DNA of 57,447 nucleotides from Gammaproteobacteria bacterium (GCA_020445415.1 JAGRGP010000110.1:1-57447), one strand, 5' to 3'; positions 25,864 through 35,285 are shown, numbered from the stretch's first letter. Notes: generated by a model not told the origin, from the sequence alone. Numbers and translations: made by a program.

Positions 25864-27492
25864 TCACTCCTTGGGATCTCGAAAGAGCGACGCCTGACCG
25901 GCTTCATTCGGACGGCTGTCCATCGAGTCAATACTAGCGTCACTAGTATCTGCGCTGGAAACCAGTATGTCGAGTACCCCAGCTTTTCGCGCCATCTCGA
26001 TCGCTTTGTATGTAATCAACTCACCTACATTCAATATGATGGTGTCATCAGGTGCCAGCACAACTCGAGTTGTCGGTCGGCCAAGGGCCCGTTTGATCCT
26101 CTCCTCGCGTATCCGGCGCTTGACGTTGTCACTTTGCTCACCCACCCATTCCTTGACGTTGTCCAACATGTCGCTCGCTTCTTCAGTTGCACTCGACATC
26201 CCTTTGGCAAGCGCGGCGCGAGCACCCTCCAATACGCTGCCCGAGTGATCGTCTCCATTATTGTCATGCAGCAGCCCTGTCGAGGCCAACAAGTCTTCTG
26301 ATTTACCCTTTTTCTCTGCGTCTTCAGCGATTTTTGGCGTGACGATCTGGCCTTGTGTTCCAATGATGTAACCACCTTCATCACGTACGGTTTGGTGGAG
26401 GTGTCTGCCGATTGCGGCCTCGGTTCCAAGATCACCTTGATGTATGCTCTGAGAGCGCGCTGCTATCAGGCCAGATGCCGCAGACGCTATCAGTGCCCCG
26501 AGTTTTCCGGATTGCTCAGCGTGGTCAGCGATAGGCTGGGTGATCGTCTCGTCTTTATGGACCACTATTTCGCCATTCTCGGCAGTTACTTCAGTAGCGG
26601 CCTGTTTGCCAACCACGAACTGCTTCTGTTTATCTACCGATGCCTGTTTAAGCTCATCAATCAGTGCTTGTGTCGTTTCCTTCGCGGAGCCATAGGTGTC
26701 AGAGATCGAACTCCCGGCTGCTGAAATCAAAAGCGATAGAAGTTTACCCGCTTCCTCTGCACGTTCTGCGTGTTTCTGGGTAATTGTCTCGCCTTCGTTA
26801 ACAATCAAATAGCCTGACTCGGTGGATACCTCACTAGAGGCGGTTTTGCCAACGATGAATTTCTTTTGTTGTTCACTGGTCGCAGTTTCCAGAGCCGCTA
26901 GTTTTTCCTGTGTGGCTTCCTTGGCACTTTCGTATACATCCTTTACTGTATGGGTGGCTGATGTCCAGGCGCCCTTGAGTCCGCCCGACTCCTGAGCGCT
27001 TCTCCCAATCTCGGTCTCTGGAGGTACCAAGACGGTGTCTTCTCCGATTTGGGTATAATCAGGCCGGGGCACGTAGGCACGCCCCAATGTCATATCGGCG
27101 AACATGCCACCGGTGGCTTCATAGCCCACTATGCGGCCGCTGATTTCGTCGAAATAGACGTCGGTTATCTTGCCGAGATCCCGGCCATTCTCCGTCAATA
27201 TCATCTTTCCATTCAGTTCGATCTTGTTGTCAAGTAGCGACTTGAGCTTGCCGTCGGGATTTACAGTAGTGATCATTTCCGGCGAATCGATTATGACAGT
27301 GTCTTCCCCTATGGTTTTGATATCGCCAAACCGTAGCGCGTTGGCTTCGCTGAACCAGCCACCTTCATCGGTTAATAATGCGACTACTTGATTGCCATCG
27401 TAATCAAGTATCAAGTCGGTAACCGTATCGATTTTTTCTCCGTTGCTTCGTGCGACGATGGAGCGACCGATGATTTCGTTTCCTTTGATCAT
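25864..27492 (-). CDS. PRC-barrel protein with four tandem RNAP-like small repeats
   Basis: 542 residues, no signal or membrane segment. Two PRC-barrel domains (about 3-80 and 85-160; IIGRSIVARSNGEKIDTVTD, GRDLGKITDVYFDEISGRIVGYEA) are followed by four copies of a ~47-residue module at about 212-258, 292-338, 359-405 and 468-514. Consensus: [FA]-[VI]G[KR]-[ATS]----V---[GD]--I[VI]--[GD][EQ][ILT]-T---A--AE--GK---L[IL][AS][SA]. The first two copies are separated by similar linkers (DVYESAKEATQ / DTYGSAKETTQ). A coiled region lies near 415-465. Function is unknown. Confidence 0.85.
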   Translation of the reverse strand: MIKGNEIIGRSIVARSNGEKIDTVTDLILDYDGNQVVALLTDEGGWFSEANALRFGDIKTIGEDTVIIDSPEMITTVNPDGKLKSLLDNKIELNGKMILTENGRDLGKITDVYFDEISGRIVGYEATGGMFADMTLGRAYVPRPDYTQIGEDTVLVPPETEIGRSAQESGGLKGAWTSATHTVKDVYESAKEATQEKLAALETATSEQQKKFIVGKTASSEVSTESGYLIVNEGETITQKHAERAEEAGKLLSLLISAAGSSISDTYGSAKETTQALIDELKQASVDKQKQFVVGKQAATEVTAENGEIVVHKDETITQPIADHAEQSGKLGALIASAASGLIAARSQSIHQGDLGTEAAIGRHLHQTVRDEGGYIIGTQGQIVTPKIAEDAEKKGKSEDLLASTGLLHDNNGDDHSGSVLEGARAALAKGMSSATEEASDMLDNVKEWVGEQSDNVKRRIREERIKRALGRPTTRVVLAPDDTIILNVGELITYKAIEMARKAGVLDILVSSADTSDASIDSMDSRPNEAGQASLFRDPKE

Positions 27493-27688
27493 GACGTTCT
27501 CCTGTACGAGTGAATTACTAAGAATAGTTGGACGTAAAAAGAGGCCTGGAGGACAAACCGTTAAGACTGCGATAACGATAGACCGCGAAGCGTTTCACAG
27601 ACTTTGTGGTGACGGCTGATAAATTGAGATTCTACGTAAAGAATATGTCGTTAACGCGCTGTCTCTCAGGCTGCTTGAAGGTAGTGGA

Positions 27689-27704
27689 AGCAAACCATGT
27701 GCCA
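27689..27704 (-). promoter_or_regulatory. Sigma-54 promoter of PRC-barrel gene
   Basis: TGGCACATGGTTTGCT on the minus strand, an exact match to TGGCAYRNNNNTTGCW, 197 bases before the start codon. The leader would be about 185 bases with no open frame of note. Confidence 0.75.
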
Positions 27705-28168
27705 TCAGTCTTGGCGAAGTTGCTTTGATGGTGTCAGCGATGCGCTTGGCCCGGTAGTTGAGTCATCGCCCCGGCTATACTCGTCATTAGGCGATTTGAG
27801 CGGAGGAGGGATCGCACGATTTCCGCCACCCGTTGTTTGAGTTCAATCACTGAGTCGTTGTAGTGCTACCAGGCTTGGCACGGTAGGTAGGCAGTTAGTG
27901 CTCCATGAGATGTGGCACCAGGCCAGTTTATCTCGATTGATTCCGGCGATCCTGCTAATGGTTCTGTCGTTAGCCGGCTGGCAGCGACGGATATCGAGCC
28001 GATCCCAGAGGTTTCACTGGTAACGAATAAGGAATGGCCGGCACCTGGAATGCTCCGTGATATACGCGGCTTTCACCAGGCGGTCGTTAGCCCACACTTA
28101 AACGTAGCGCCCTTGGTAAAGCGAAAGCGTTGAGCAATCATGAGCAGTATAAAACATTAGCGGTTGGT
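27705..28168. other. Regulatory interval between divergent PRC-barrel and csbD genes
   Basis: 464 bases with no supported gene. A 73-codon plus-strand frame (27912-28133) has no ribosome site or recognisable content. A GTTTGAGTTCAATC palindrome at 27835-27848 (10 of 14 match to the enhancer motif) lies 131 bp upstream of the PRC-barrel promoter. Confidence 0.45.
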
Positions 28169-28201
28169 GGTGCATTTCAACCATTCTGGTGCTTTTCAAT
28201 A
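28169..28201. promoter_or_regulatory. Tandem candidate enhancer sites (csbD / PRC-barrel)
   Basis: GGTGCATTTCAACC (28169-28182) and GGTGCTTTTCAATA (28188-28201), 19 bp apart, about 235-265 bp upstream of the csbD promoter and 465-500 bp from the PRC-barrel promoter. They share GGT and TCAA half-sites with the motif at 14844, 18973 and 25507. Confidence 0.5.
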
Positions 28202-28435
28202 GGCGTCGGCTTGGTAGATCGAAATTTGTTTCATACCCCTCGGGTTACCCAGATGGTTTGCCCCACCTCTTAGTCAACTATCCCCTTCAGATGAGGTGCT
28301 TCGAGCAGATCCTACTGGATTATCTGCTTGATTAACGTATTTTTTACGGATCATTGAGTGACTCCTTACAAGCACCCAATCAGTGTACCAAGCAACATTC
28401 CCCGGTGCACCACGAAGAATCCTATGCGAGATATC

Positions 28436-28451
28436 TGGCATACGTTTTGCT
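28436..28451 (+). promoter_or_regulatory. Sigma-54 promoter of csbD operon
   Basis: TGGCATACGTTTTGCT, an exact match to TGGCAYRNNNNTTGCW, 65 bases before the ATG at 28517. Confidence 0.82.
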
Positions 28452-28516
28452 GATACCGATATCAGATGGCAACAGAAATCGATTGTAGATTCACATAGAC
28501 ACAAGGAGAAAACTCC

Positions 28517-28711
28517 ATGAATTGGGAGCAGATAAAAGGTAATTGGAATCAATTGAAGGGTGGCGTCAAGGTACAGTGGGGTAAGCTCACCGACGATGAC
28601 CTGCTGGAAGTGGAAGGTGATCGTGACAAGCTGGTGGGAAAGGTCCAGGAGGCCTATGGCATCAGCAAAGAAGAGGCAGCGCGTCAGGTCGATGAGTTCA
28701 AATGGGATTGA
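28517..28711 (+). CDS. csbD: CsbD-like stress protein
   Basis: 64 residues, start supported by AAGGAGAAAAC. MNWEQIKGNWNQLKGGVKVQWGKLTDDDL, GDRDKLVGKVQEAYGISKEEA and a final FKW form the standard CsbD fold of a small helical cytoplasmic protein. The name comes from a Bacillus sigma-B gene; CsbD-like proteins are widespread stress-induced proteins without a known mechanism. The sigma-54 promoter here is notable because homologues usually depend on general-stress sigma factors. PLDc_N copy B follows 54 bases later. Confidence 0.93.
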   Translation: MNWEQIKGNWNQLKGGVKVQWGKLTDDDLLEVEGDRDKLVGKVQEAYGISKEEAARQVDEFKWD

Positions 28712-28765
28712 ATACCAGTCCGAACCGTCACAGAACTAACCGCAATATATAGATCGGAGTACGCA

Positions 28766-28972
28766 ATGGTCGGTATTGAAGTTGCGGGGGTGTTGGGCCT
28801 GACTATTCTCGACATCGATATGTGGGCATTTATCAGGACGTTGGAGAGCAGGGTATCCAGAAGCAATAAAGTATGGTGGTCGCTCATCATTATCTTTGTG
28901 CCGGTTTTGGGTCTATTGCTATGGTGCTTTCTGGGGCCACCGAGTAGAAAGGTAGAACGATTCAGCGGGTAA
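28766..28972 (+). CDS. PLDc_N small membrane protein (copy B)
   Basis: 68 residues (CGGAGTACGC upstream of the ATG). Two membrane segments, with GVLGLTILDIDMWAFIRTL and SLIIIFVPVLGLLLWCFLGPP, like the copy at 20603-20803. The same order of WAxI and PxxGLLLWxxLGP shows a PLDc_N domain. It is probably co-transcribed with csbD from the sigma-54 promoter. Function is unknown. Confidence 0.82.
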   Translation: MVGIEVAGVLGLTILDIDMWAFIRTLESRVSRSNKVWWSLIIIFVPVLGLLLWCFLGPPSRKVERFSG

Positions 28973-29200
28973 GCGATATTGGCCACCTTGGAGGCCGAGA
29001 TAGGATACAACGTTAGTCTGGCTACAAGTTAGACGAATGTAAAAACAGGACCAAGTCTGTTGACCTCAACGGACGCGAGAGAATCGAGCGATCAGTAAAG
29101 CTTATGTGAAAGTGAGTAATGAGTAGCATGGATATTCGTAAAAGGGATTTCATCCGAATATAGGACAAATACGGTAACCCACATCAGGAGACTGAACGAC

Positions 29201-29410
29201 ATGAAGTGGAATATATTGAGAATCATTTTAATTGGAATATTTATGGCCACGTTGATGGCATGCGAGCAACAGGGGCCGGCTGAAAGAGCAGGCGAGAAGA
29301 TCGATGAGGCAGCTGAAAATGCGGGCAAACAGATTGATGAGGCAGTTGAAGAAGCGGGAGATAAATTGGAAGAGGCTGGCGACAAGATAAAGGAGCAGAC
29401 GCAGAACTAG
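29201..29410 (+). CDS. Small helical lipoprotein
   Basis: 69 residues, start supported by AGGAGAC. Signal peptide with lipobox LMAC (Cys21). The mature peptide is an amphipathic helix with an 11-residue period: AGEKIDEAAEN, AGKQIDEAVEE, AGDKLEEAGDK. Similar small lipoproteins are common beside entericidin and CsbD genes. Probably an envelope-stress lipoprotein; function is unknown. No sigma-54 site was found in its 230-base upstream gap. Confidence 0.8.
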   Translation: MKWNILRIILIGIFMATLMACEQQGPAERAGEKIDEAAENAGKQIDEAVEEAGDKLEEAGDKIKEQTQN

Positions 29411-29700
29411 TTCGTTCGAAGTTCGCACGGGCGCCTCGGTTGTTTTCGATAGTCGCTTCACTCTGAAAGCAATTTATCAGTATTTTGCTTTTCATCCGCC
29501 ATCTCTGCCACGCTCCTACGTACAGAGCTTGGGGGACTCCCCCACCGGTTGGAAGGCGGAGAAGGGTGTGGATTTCACCAGCGTGAAGATTTGCATTCGA
29601 CTACGGTTCATTTGCTGCATTATCAGCTTAACAGAACCGGCATAAACCGCGTGCGATAAGCGTGTGTCAACGTCGTATTGAATTGAGCCTATTACAGAAT
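29411..29700. other. Intergenic interval, nothing recognised
   Basis: 290 bases between the lipoprotein and DUF1328 genes. Short frames here have no ribosome site or motif. Confidence 0.45.
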
Positions 29701-29716
29701 TGGCTTGCATTATGCG
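29701..29716 (+). promoter_or_regulatory. Possible sigma-54 promoter of DUF1328 gene
   Basis: TGGCTTGCATTATGCG, 13 of 16 match with correct GG/GC spacing, 48 bases before the ATG at 29764. Position and spacing fit better than the base match. Confidence 0.4.
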
Positions 29717-29763
29717 GCAGACTAACATGCCAGAAAATAAGCTGGCGTAATCAGGAGAAAACA

Positions 29764-29928
29764 ATGTTAAATTGGGCACTTATTTTTTTAATCGTAGCTA
29801 TCATCGCCGGGCTTTTGGGATTTACCGGTATCGCCGGTACGGCATCCCAGATTGCCTGGATACTTTTCGTTGTTGGATTGGTTGTTGCCCTCATATTTTT
29901 TATAGTAGGGCGTCGTCCGCCGATATAG
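29764..29928 (+). CDS. DUF1328 small membrane protein
   Basis: 54 residues from the ATG at 29764, preceded by [46 protein letters not shown] is the DUF1328 (YtjA-like) pattern of two membrane helices, the first with a glycine-rich face. In E. coli the homologue is a small inner-membrane protein of unknown role. It closes the group of small envelope genes. A hairpin follows 9 bases after the stop. Confidence 0.9.
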   Translation: MLNWALIFLIVAIIAGLLGFTGIAGTASQIAWILFVVGLVVALIFFIVGRRPPI

Positions 29929-29936
29929 ATGAGATC

Positions 29937-29961
29937 GCGGGTACGCTTATAGCGTGCCCGC
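29937..29961 (+). terminator. Probable terminator of DUF1328 gene
   Basis: GCGGGTACGC-TTATA-GCGTGCCCGC, a 10-bp stem with one G-T pair and a 5-base loop, just after the stop codon. No T-run follows, so it may need Rho or act as mRNA protection. Confidence 0.55.
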
Positions 29962-30229
29962 ATTGCCATAAATTCTATCCCCAATCCTGAAGTAGACTGT
30001 GTAACTATGGAGGAGGGGTAGCAGACATCTCGGACCAACTTATCGCTGATTTGAATTTCAGCGATAGGCATGACTCAAGGGACTAGGGGCATCCTTTATC
30101 AGAGCAAGCGACAAACCGCGTTTCGATATCTGGTGTCGGCTGATAGTTCTATAGCTGATGTTTGTTTATTGAGCGGCTGTTCAAAAGTCGCTTGGTGATC
30201 GTGAGTGCATCGGTAGAAGTCTTGATAAT

Positions 30230-32140
30230 CTACGCTACCGCTTGTTGTCTTATTGCCGAAGCCAGTATGGCCGGGTCGATTGGCTTCACGAAATAGGCGT
30301 CGAATCCGGCACTAAATGCTGTGCTCTTGTCTCCGGGTTCTCCGCTCCCGCTGTAGGCGATGAATCGGCAATTGCGTAACGCCAATTTTTTCAATCGACC
30401 GATTAACGTAAATCCAGAAATGTCGGGAAGGGTGAGATCTGCAATTACGGCATTGGGCTGCCAGGTGCTCGCCAGCTGTTCAGCTTCGGCTCCGCAGGAC
30501 GCGATGCGCACGTTGTAGCCGATGGCTTCCAATTGGTACTTTGTTGTCGAGGCCAACGCATGATGATCTTCGACCAGCATTATCCGTGGAGCCGTTTCTT
30601 TGGGGCACACGGGGTAACGGCTCAGTAACGATGTGCAGAGTTGATGTAGCCGTTGCTTGTCTATGGGTCTAACCAACAGAGCGTCGAATCTCCGCGCGAA
30701 ATACCCCGCTTTGGTGCTTGAAGTCGATTTGGTGGTCAATGCCACGGCCGGTTGACGATATCCGATTGCTCGTAGCTCGTGCAATATGTGAAAACCATCG
30801 CTGTCTGGCATTTGAATATCGATGAGGAATAGATCGAATGGCCGCCCCTCCTCAAATGCTGACCGGGCTTGTGCGATGGAGTCGGTTGCACACCCGCTGA
30901 CAACGACGGTAGCGCCGAGATTGCGCAGTTGTCTAGTAAGCAAATTACCGATGGATCTGGCATTCTCGACGACCAGGATGCGGGCATTGAGCCCTTGAGC
31001 CGACCCGTTGGTTGCCGTGTATCGAACGTTTTCCATGACATTGGTTAACTTCGTCAAAGGGAACCTCAGGCGGAATCGGCTACCTTTACCCGGTGTGGTT
31101 TCTGCCTCGAGGGCGGCACCAATGCGGACGGCCAACCGTTTACTGAGCGCCAGGCCGATGCCAAGACCACCAAGCTGGGGGGAGTCTGGATGTAGCCGCA
31201 CGAAGGGTTTGAACAGGAGACTCATGTCGTCCGGTGAGAATCCGGGCCCGGTATCTGCGACTTCAAACACCAGCTCGCTCTTGTTCCCGGTGCCACGCAA
31301 AGAGATGCCGAAGCGCACTTCTCCCTGCTCGGTGAACTTTAGCGCGTTATCGAGTAGATTCTGCAAGATCTGGCGCAGCCGCACCCCATCGGCGGATATC
31401 CGTTGTGGGATATTGTCGGCGACTTCAACCTGGAATTTTACGCCCTTTGGGGGCTTCCTTATCCGAACCATGGCCTGGAGATCATTTACCAGTTGGGCCA
31501 ATTCCAATGGTTTCGATTCAAACCCGGTCTTGGTCGGGGCTATTCTCGACACATTCAGCAGGTCATCAAAGAGATTTTGTAGAAACACCCCATTGTTTCG
31601 AATCTGCTGTAGGTTGGCACACAGCTCCTGATCGGTGGTTTGGTTCAATGCCAAATCGGTGTATCCTAGAATGATACTGAGAGGCGTGCGTGTTTCATGA
31701 CTAATGCTGGCGATAAAGGCATTGTTGTTGCCATTTTCTTCAAGCAGGCTGGCATTCGAACATTCCAGCGAAAGCGTTTTGAGTTTCAGTTGGGTAATAT
31801 CCCACAGTATGCCTGAAATGCGTATTTTGCCATCAGACCGGTAAACACGGCGCACACTGCGCACGTCGAGCCAGATGTCGCCGCTGTCGTCGGTGCCATG
31901 GCATTGCACTTGTAAATGCACCGGCAGGCCATCCCGGGCACAGGCTTTTAGGCTGCTACGCAGCAGTGCGCTATCGTTGGGCGCGAGACACTGGAAGATA
32001 TCTAGCTCAGGAGATGGGGCATTCTCGTCGGCGGTTTGTTGATCGATGCGGAGAGACATCCGATCGGGATCCCAGGACCAATAAGCGAAGCCGGTCTCCG
32101 CGAGTGACCAGAAGGCCTGCTTGGTTGCGGATTGGTTCAT
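30230..32140 (-). CDS. Soluble hybrid sensor histidine kinase with two receiver domains
   Basis: 636 residues from the ATG at 32140 (GGGAGGG upstream). A PAS-like N-terminal part (about 1-130) lacks membrane segments. HisKA with FIASISHETRTPLSIILGY, an ATPase with NLLDNALKF, DTGPGF and LGIGLALS, then two receiver domains. REC1 (about 385-500) has the phosphoacceptor D in LIDIQMP but E-N instead of the acidic pair and R instead of the switch lysine (LVRPID). REC2 (about 515-632) is standard (VEDHH, IADLTLP, FVKPID). Likely a cytoplasmic sensor for a multistep relay. It diverges from a Crp/Fnr gene. Confidence 0.9.
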   Translation of the reverse strand: MNQSATKQAFWSLAETGFAYWSWDPDRMSLRIDQQTADENAPSPELDIFQCLAPNDSALLRSSLKACARDGLPVHLQVQCHGTDDSGDIWLDVRSVRRVYRSDGKIRISGILWDITQLKLKTLSLECSNASLLEENGNNNAFIASISHETRTPLSIILGYTDLALNQTTDQELCANLQQIRNNGVFLQNLFDDLLNVSRIAPTKTGFESKPLELAQLVNDLQAMVRIRKPPKGVKFQVEVADNIPQRISADGVRLRQILQNLLDNALKFTEQGEVRFGISLRGTGNKSELVFEVADTGPGFSPDDMSLLFKPFVRLHPDSPQLGGLGIGLALSKRLAVRIGAALEAETTPGKGSRFRLRFPLTKLTNVMENVRYTATNGSAQGLNARILVVENARSIGNLLTRQLRNLGATVVVSGCATDSIAQARSAFEEGRPFDLFLIDIQMPDSDGFHILHELRAIGYRQPAVALTTKSTSSTKAGYFARRFDALLVRPIDKQRLHQLCTSLLSRYPVCPKETAPRIMLVEDHHALASTTKYQLEAIGYNVRIASCGAEAEQLASTWQPNAVIADLTLPDISGFTLIGRLKKLALRNCRFIAYSGSGEPGDKSTAFSAGFDAYFVKPIDPAILASAIRQQAVA

Positions 32141-32331
32141 TTTGCCCTCCCAGGGATTAGGCTTGATTGCCAGTGATTGCGGCGTATTCCATTGCCGAAC
32201 GTTCCATCTGGCTCGCGCATCGACAAAGCATCCAGGAATCATCCGGTAGTGCAATTGGACATTAGGCTGTGTAGTAACTCCATAACATATGATAATTACT
32301 TGAAAAAAAGGACCGACTATGGATAAGCGAT

Positions 32332-33087
32332 ATGAATGATGACGGTCCCAACTGTTTGGTGGAGAAATTTCGCGGATATACCGAACTGGACACTTGGGAA
32401 GCGGAACTGCTTAATTCACTCCAAGTAGACGAGCAGCATTTTGAACACAATGCATTTGTTCACGCGGACGGATCGCGCACAGTGCGTCTATACGTCGTTA
32501 GGTCGGGTTGGTTTGCCAGTATCAGGGATCTCGCCGATGGGAATCGGGTAGTCCTGGAGGTGGCATTGCCTGGAGATGTTATCGGACTGCGTGATGTGAC
32601 GTTTCGTCAACACATGACTGCGCTTCAGTGTCTCAGCAAGCATGGGATCATCTGCCCGTTCTCCAAGGTGCATTTGCACGAACTGTTCCGAAAGTCGGTC
32701 AAATTAACGGAAACGTTTTTTGCCATAATGTCGCGCGAACACGCGCAACTTGTAGAGCGTATGGTTACGGTCGCCCGACGGGATGGCCTTCGTCGGCTAG
32801 CTCATTTCATCATGGAGACGGCGGTAAGATTGGAGGGCATCTGTATCGATGTCAAAAAAAGCTTCGATTTTCCTGTCGATCAGGTGGATCTTGCGGATTT
32901 GACCGGACTGAGCCCGGTGCACGTTAGTCGTTGCATGACGGATCTGCGGAACCGCGGGCTGGTGAGGTATTCCCGGGGGCTTATGCACATTACGGATCGA
33001 GAGGGGCTAGCCGAACTGGCTGAGTTTAATGATGCCTTTCTCAAGCCAGATATTCAGTGGCTGCGCGCCATCGACATTCCCGATTAA
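32332..33087 (+). CDS. Crp/Fnr family transcriptional regulator
   Basis: 251 residues. A cyclic-nucleotide-type beta-barrel (about 15-135), a dimerisation helix, then the winged helix (about 155-225) with VDQVDLADLTGLSPVHVSRCMTDLRNRGLVRYSRG, the Crp/Fnr recognition helix. There is no N-terminal four-cysteine FeS motif, so it is not a direct Fnr oxygen sensor. The ligand is unknown. It diverges from the hybrid kinase across a 191-base gap, which suggests functional linkage. Confidence 0.9.
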   Translation: MNDDGPNCLVEKFRGYTELDTWEAELLNSLQVDEQHFEHNAFVHADGSRTVRLYVVRSGWFASIRDLADGNRVVLEVALPGDVIGLRDVTFRQHMTALQCLSKHGIICPFSKVHLHELFRKSVKLTETFFAIMSREHAQLVERMVTVARRDGLRRLAHFIMETAVRLEGICIDVKKSFDFPVDQVDLADLTGLSPVHVSRCMTDLRNRGLVRYSRGLMHITDREGLAELAEFNDAFLKPDIQWLRAIDIPD

Positions 33088-33675
33088 TAGGAGACAACGC
33101 GGGTTCCAATACAGTCATTTGGCCGCTATATTGTTTCCATCGGTGCGCTTGCCGATACGGGTTCGGTTTGACCGGTCCGCCTTGAGATCAGCCGCAGCTG
33201 CTAGGGAGCGGTGTGGGGATGAGCGGGGGGTTGACGGGATCCAACGTTATCCTCCACCGAATCGTTTTCTGCAACGATTGAATGCCGGCAACACGCAATC
33301 ATTGGTCCGCGGTTGAGATTGCGGGTGGGAACCGCCATATGCGCCATCGAATGGTGCATTTGAACCTTTTTTAGGCGGAGCAGGTGTAGCAGAGGTCTGG
33401 TGGATTACCACCGGGAGTTTGCAATCGGCAGGATAATGACAGCGTAAGCATTGCCTCATGTTGATGTGCTGTACGCGGGTGAGATCGATACTGGAACGAC
33501 TATTTCGTAACCATAAGACCGATACCAGGAGATGGGTCTGTGGAATAATTCGTCTTGAGAAGGGTTGCTCCAGCACCCAAAGCCACTCTCCAGAAGATGC
33601 TGAACGCAATCCAGAAGCCTGTCCAAACGCCTGTGATATTCACTAGGCGTGAAGATCGCGCGGAACAATTAGGCA
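33088..33675. other. Intergenic interval, no supported gene
   Basis: 588 bases between convergent Crp/Fnr and sensor genes. A minus-strand frame (33247-33609) contains CLRCH, but it has no ribosome site or signal peptide and is not called. Nothing else was recognised. Confidence 0.45.
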
Positions 33676-34992
33676 CTAGGTTGGAGTATCGATCTTTTCG
33701 GGCAGGAAGAGGATCACCCGAGCACCTCCGGTTTCGCTGTTTTCGATGGTGCACCGACCTGACAACTCGTCAATGTATCTTTTGATCATGGCCAGTCCAA
33801 GCCCGGTACCGCCGCTGCGGAGCGTATTGAAACGGCGTATTCCCTGTTCGATTAGCGATTCCGGAAATCCAGGGCCGTTGTCTTCTATCACGATTTCAAT
33901 GCCGGCATCACTGTTAACAGTTTTTACCTGGATGTTTCCTCCCTCCGGCATCAACGCTTGTTGTGCATTCAAGATGAGATTGAGCAACGAACGCCGCAGG
34001 CCATTGACAGGCAATGAGCAGTATATTGGCGCCTTCAGGTCCACATCTAGATGGACGTTCTCCGGCATCTGATACCTTAGAAGTTTAACCAGATCCAGGA
34101 TTAGCGCATTCAATTCGGTATCGCTGTGGGGCTCGGGATTGTATCGTGTGCTGTTAAGCTGCTCCCGTACCATCACAGTTAGACGATCCACTTCGCTGAT
34201 AACCAGACCGAGTCTCTTTCGATAATCTTCCTCTTCGATGTCGGCGCGAAGTGAACTACATGCGGCATGGATCGCAGCAAGCGGATTGCGTATCTCATGG
34301 GCAAGCGTAGCGGCCATCTCTCCCATCGCTGCCAGTCTCTCGGTGCGGCTCAGTTCCGCTCGTTGTATCATCAATTGACCGATAGCCGAGGCAACCCGGC
34401 GTTCCATCTCTTCATGACGCTCGGCGTGCGCGCGTTCTAATTGGGCGAGTCGGTTGACCAGAATATTGTAGCTTTTAAAGACAGAGTCCAGCATGCTGTC
34501 GGCGTCATCCATTGACACCGGTGAAAAATCGCGGTGTGAGAGTCTGCGCAGAAGCTTGGAAAGCGCGTACACAGGTCGTAGAACCCTGTGGTACGCGAGC
34601 CATGCGAGTACCGTGAGCATTAACACCAGAATCAGAATCACCGCCGACGCGGTATGGGTGAGCGAGGTGATATTTTCTTGAGCTTTCTCCAGGTCGTCCA
34701 GATTCTGTCTCACCTGTCCCGAAAGAACTTCTATTGACTGCAGTATTCCCTGCTGTATTTCTGGATCTTCCTGGGAACTGTCAGTCGTTGGCTTGTCCCG
34801 GTTGACCAGTTGTAAGAGTTGGGTCTCGACCTCCGAAAGCGCCTCTGTGTCCTGTTGCAGTGGAAGCAGGCGCCGTTCGGATTCGAACGACAGAACGATC
34901 GCTAACCCGAACAGCAGTATCAGGGTGATTACGATTAATAACCCGATAATCCGTAGTGCCTGGTTGAGGTCGACGAATTTCGTGGCTGTCAT
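33676..34992 (-). CDS. Membrane sensor histidine kinase (HK2), NtrB/PrsK-like
   Basis: 438 residues from the ATG at 34992. Membrane helices at about 14-35 and 117-135 enclose a ~80-residue periplasmic part, followed by HAMP (136-190), a coiled coil, HisKA with H232 (TLAHEIRNPLAAIHAAC) and an ATPase with NLILNAQQAL, DNGPGF and GGTGLGLAM. All catalytic boxes are present. Its HisKA is close to that of HK1 (13827). Partner is very likely RR2 (37052), with which it brackets the antiporter gene; RR1 may be a second target. Confidence 0.9.
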   Translation of the reverse strand: MTATKFVDLNQALRIIGLLIVITLILLFGLAIVLSFESERRLLPLQQDTEALSEVETQLLQLVNRDKPTTDSSQEDPEIQQGILQSIEVLSGQVRQNLDDLEKAQENITSLTHTASAVILILVLMLTVLAWLAYHRVLRPVYALSKLLRRLSHRDFSPVSMDDADSMLDSVFKSYNILVNRLAQLERAHAERHEEMERRVASAIGQLMIQRAELSRTERLAAMGEMAATLAHEIRNPLAAIHAACSSLRADIEEEDYRKRLGLVISEVDRLTVMVREQLNSTRYNPEPHSDTELNALILDLVKLLRYQMPENVHLDVDLKAPIYCSLPVNGLRRSLLNLILNAQQALMPEGGNIQVKTVNSDAGIEIVIEDNGPGFPESLIEQGIRRFNTLRSGGTGLGLAMIKRYIDELSGRCTIENSETGGARVILFLPEKIDTPT

Positions 34993-35285
34993 GGGTGTAT
35001 ATCCTGGAAAAAGTTTACCCAACAATGTGCTAGTTTGCTGGCGGAAGAATAGCTGGCGCACACAAACCGACGGGAAAATCGAACGCAAGTTAAACTATTC
35101 CAGCCGTTAAAAGATGCGGCAGCCGTACTAAAACTAATACACCAACCGATTGTAAAGAGCGCTGCCAGCATGCCCGGTTTTGAAACGATGTGCAACGCCG
35201 CGACTAATCTGTGGCTGCTTTTGTTCGATAGGCACAGCTCGAGGTTTGCTTTACCGGTCGGTACAGAATCAGCGCTGTCGAATAT

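Noticed and set aside
27912..28133. 73-codon plus-strand frame between PRC-barrel and csbD genes
   Set aside because: No ribosome site or motif, and it overlaps the likely regulatory region.
33247..33609. Minus-strand frame with CLRCH, a possible haem-binding motif
   Set aside because: No signal peptide or ribosome site, no second motif, and codon use does not look coding.
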